From Candidatus Fermentibacterota bacterium (lineage in GTDB: Bacteria; JAFGKV01), in the NCBI GenBank assembly GCA_030620115.1, contig JAUXFG010000204.1, forward strand, positions 1 to 5,893: a stretch of 5,893 nt of DNA, given 5' to 3'. The translations under genes were made by a program, and so were the position numbers. Each line of letters starts with the position of its first letter. Within the stretch, counting starts at the first letter, position 1. This document shows positions 5,890 through 5,893 of the stretch, in pieces. The notes below the pieces were generated by a model, which saw only the letters and a program-made list of their open reading frames with translations, searched no databases and was not told the DNA's origin.

Positions 5890-5893
5890 CTTC

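Noticed and set aside
1-5893. CRISPR array, tRNA, rRNA or transposase
   Set aside because: I saw no regularly spaced direct repeats, no cloverleaf-like or rRNA-like sequence, and no transposase or integrase motifs on either strand.

Overview
The window holds one compact set of four co-directional genes on the + strand, filling almost all of the sequence from 120 to 5826. The genes look chromosomal and bacterial. Base composition is moderately GC-rich (upper fifties percent by eye, not counted), and Shine-Dalgarno sequences are weak or absent. The left flank carries a short repeat of a kind I recall as common between genes in many environmental, little-cultured bacterial lineages. That is too little to name a phylum. 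I see no tRNA, rRNA, CRISPR array, transposase or integrase.

Layout. Positions 1-119 are non-coding: a REP-like imperfect inverted repeat (21-53), then a strongly C-rich, G-poor tract (62-114). The first gene (120-1379) encodes a Pol-beta-superfamily nucleotidyltransferase-like protein. The second (1376-2512) overlaps it by 4 nt and encodes a soluble alkaline-phosphatase-superfamily enzyme of the type I phosphodiesterase kind. After an 18-nt gap, the third (2531-3745) encodes a GT4-type retaining glycosyltransferase. The fourth (3742-5826) again overlaps by 4 nt. It encodes a large membrane protein with an O-antigen ligase/polymerase-like C-terminal half and an unusual N-terminal region of about 265 residues that looks like a beta-rich, sugar-binding-type domain. 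The last 67 bases hold two hairpins that could end the transcript.

How the genes may work together. The glycosyltransferase and the ligase/polymerase-like protein point to surface polysaccharide or glycolipid synthesis: a cytoplasmic sugar transfer, then polymerisation or ligation on the outer face of the inner membrane. The nucleotidyltransferase and phosphodiesterase-like proteins have no visible signal peptide or membrane span, so both are probably cytoplasmic. They form a possible add/remove or activate/hydrolyse pair acting on a nucleotide sugar, a phosphorylated glycan or a lipid-linked intermediate. That link is inference from gene order. The most unusual points are the fused architecture of the fourth protein, the pairing of the first two enzymes with a glycan polymerase-like protein, and the lack of the canonical Thr nucleophile in the phosphodiesterase-like protein.
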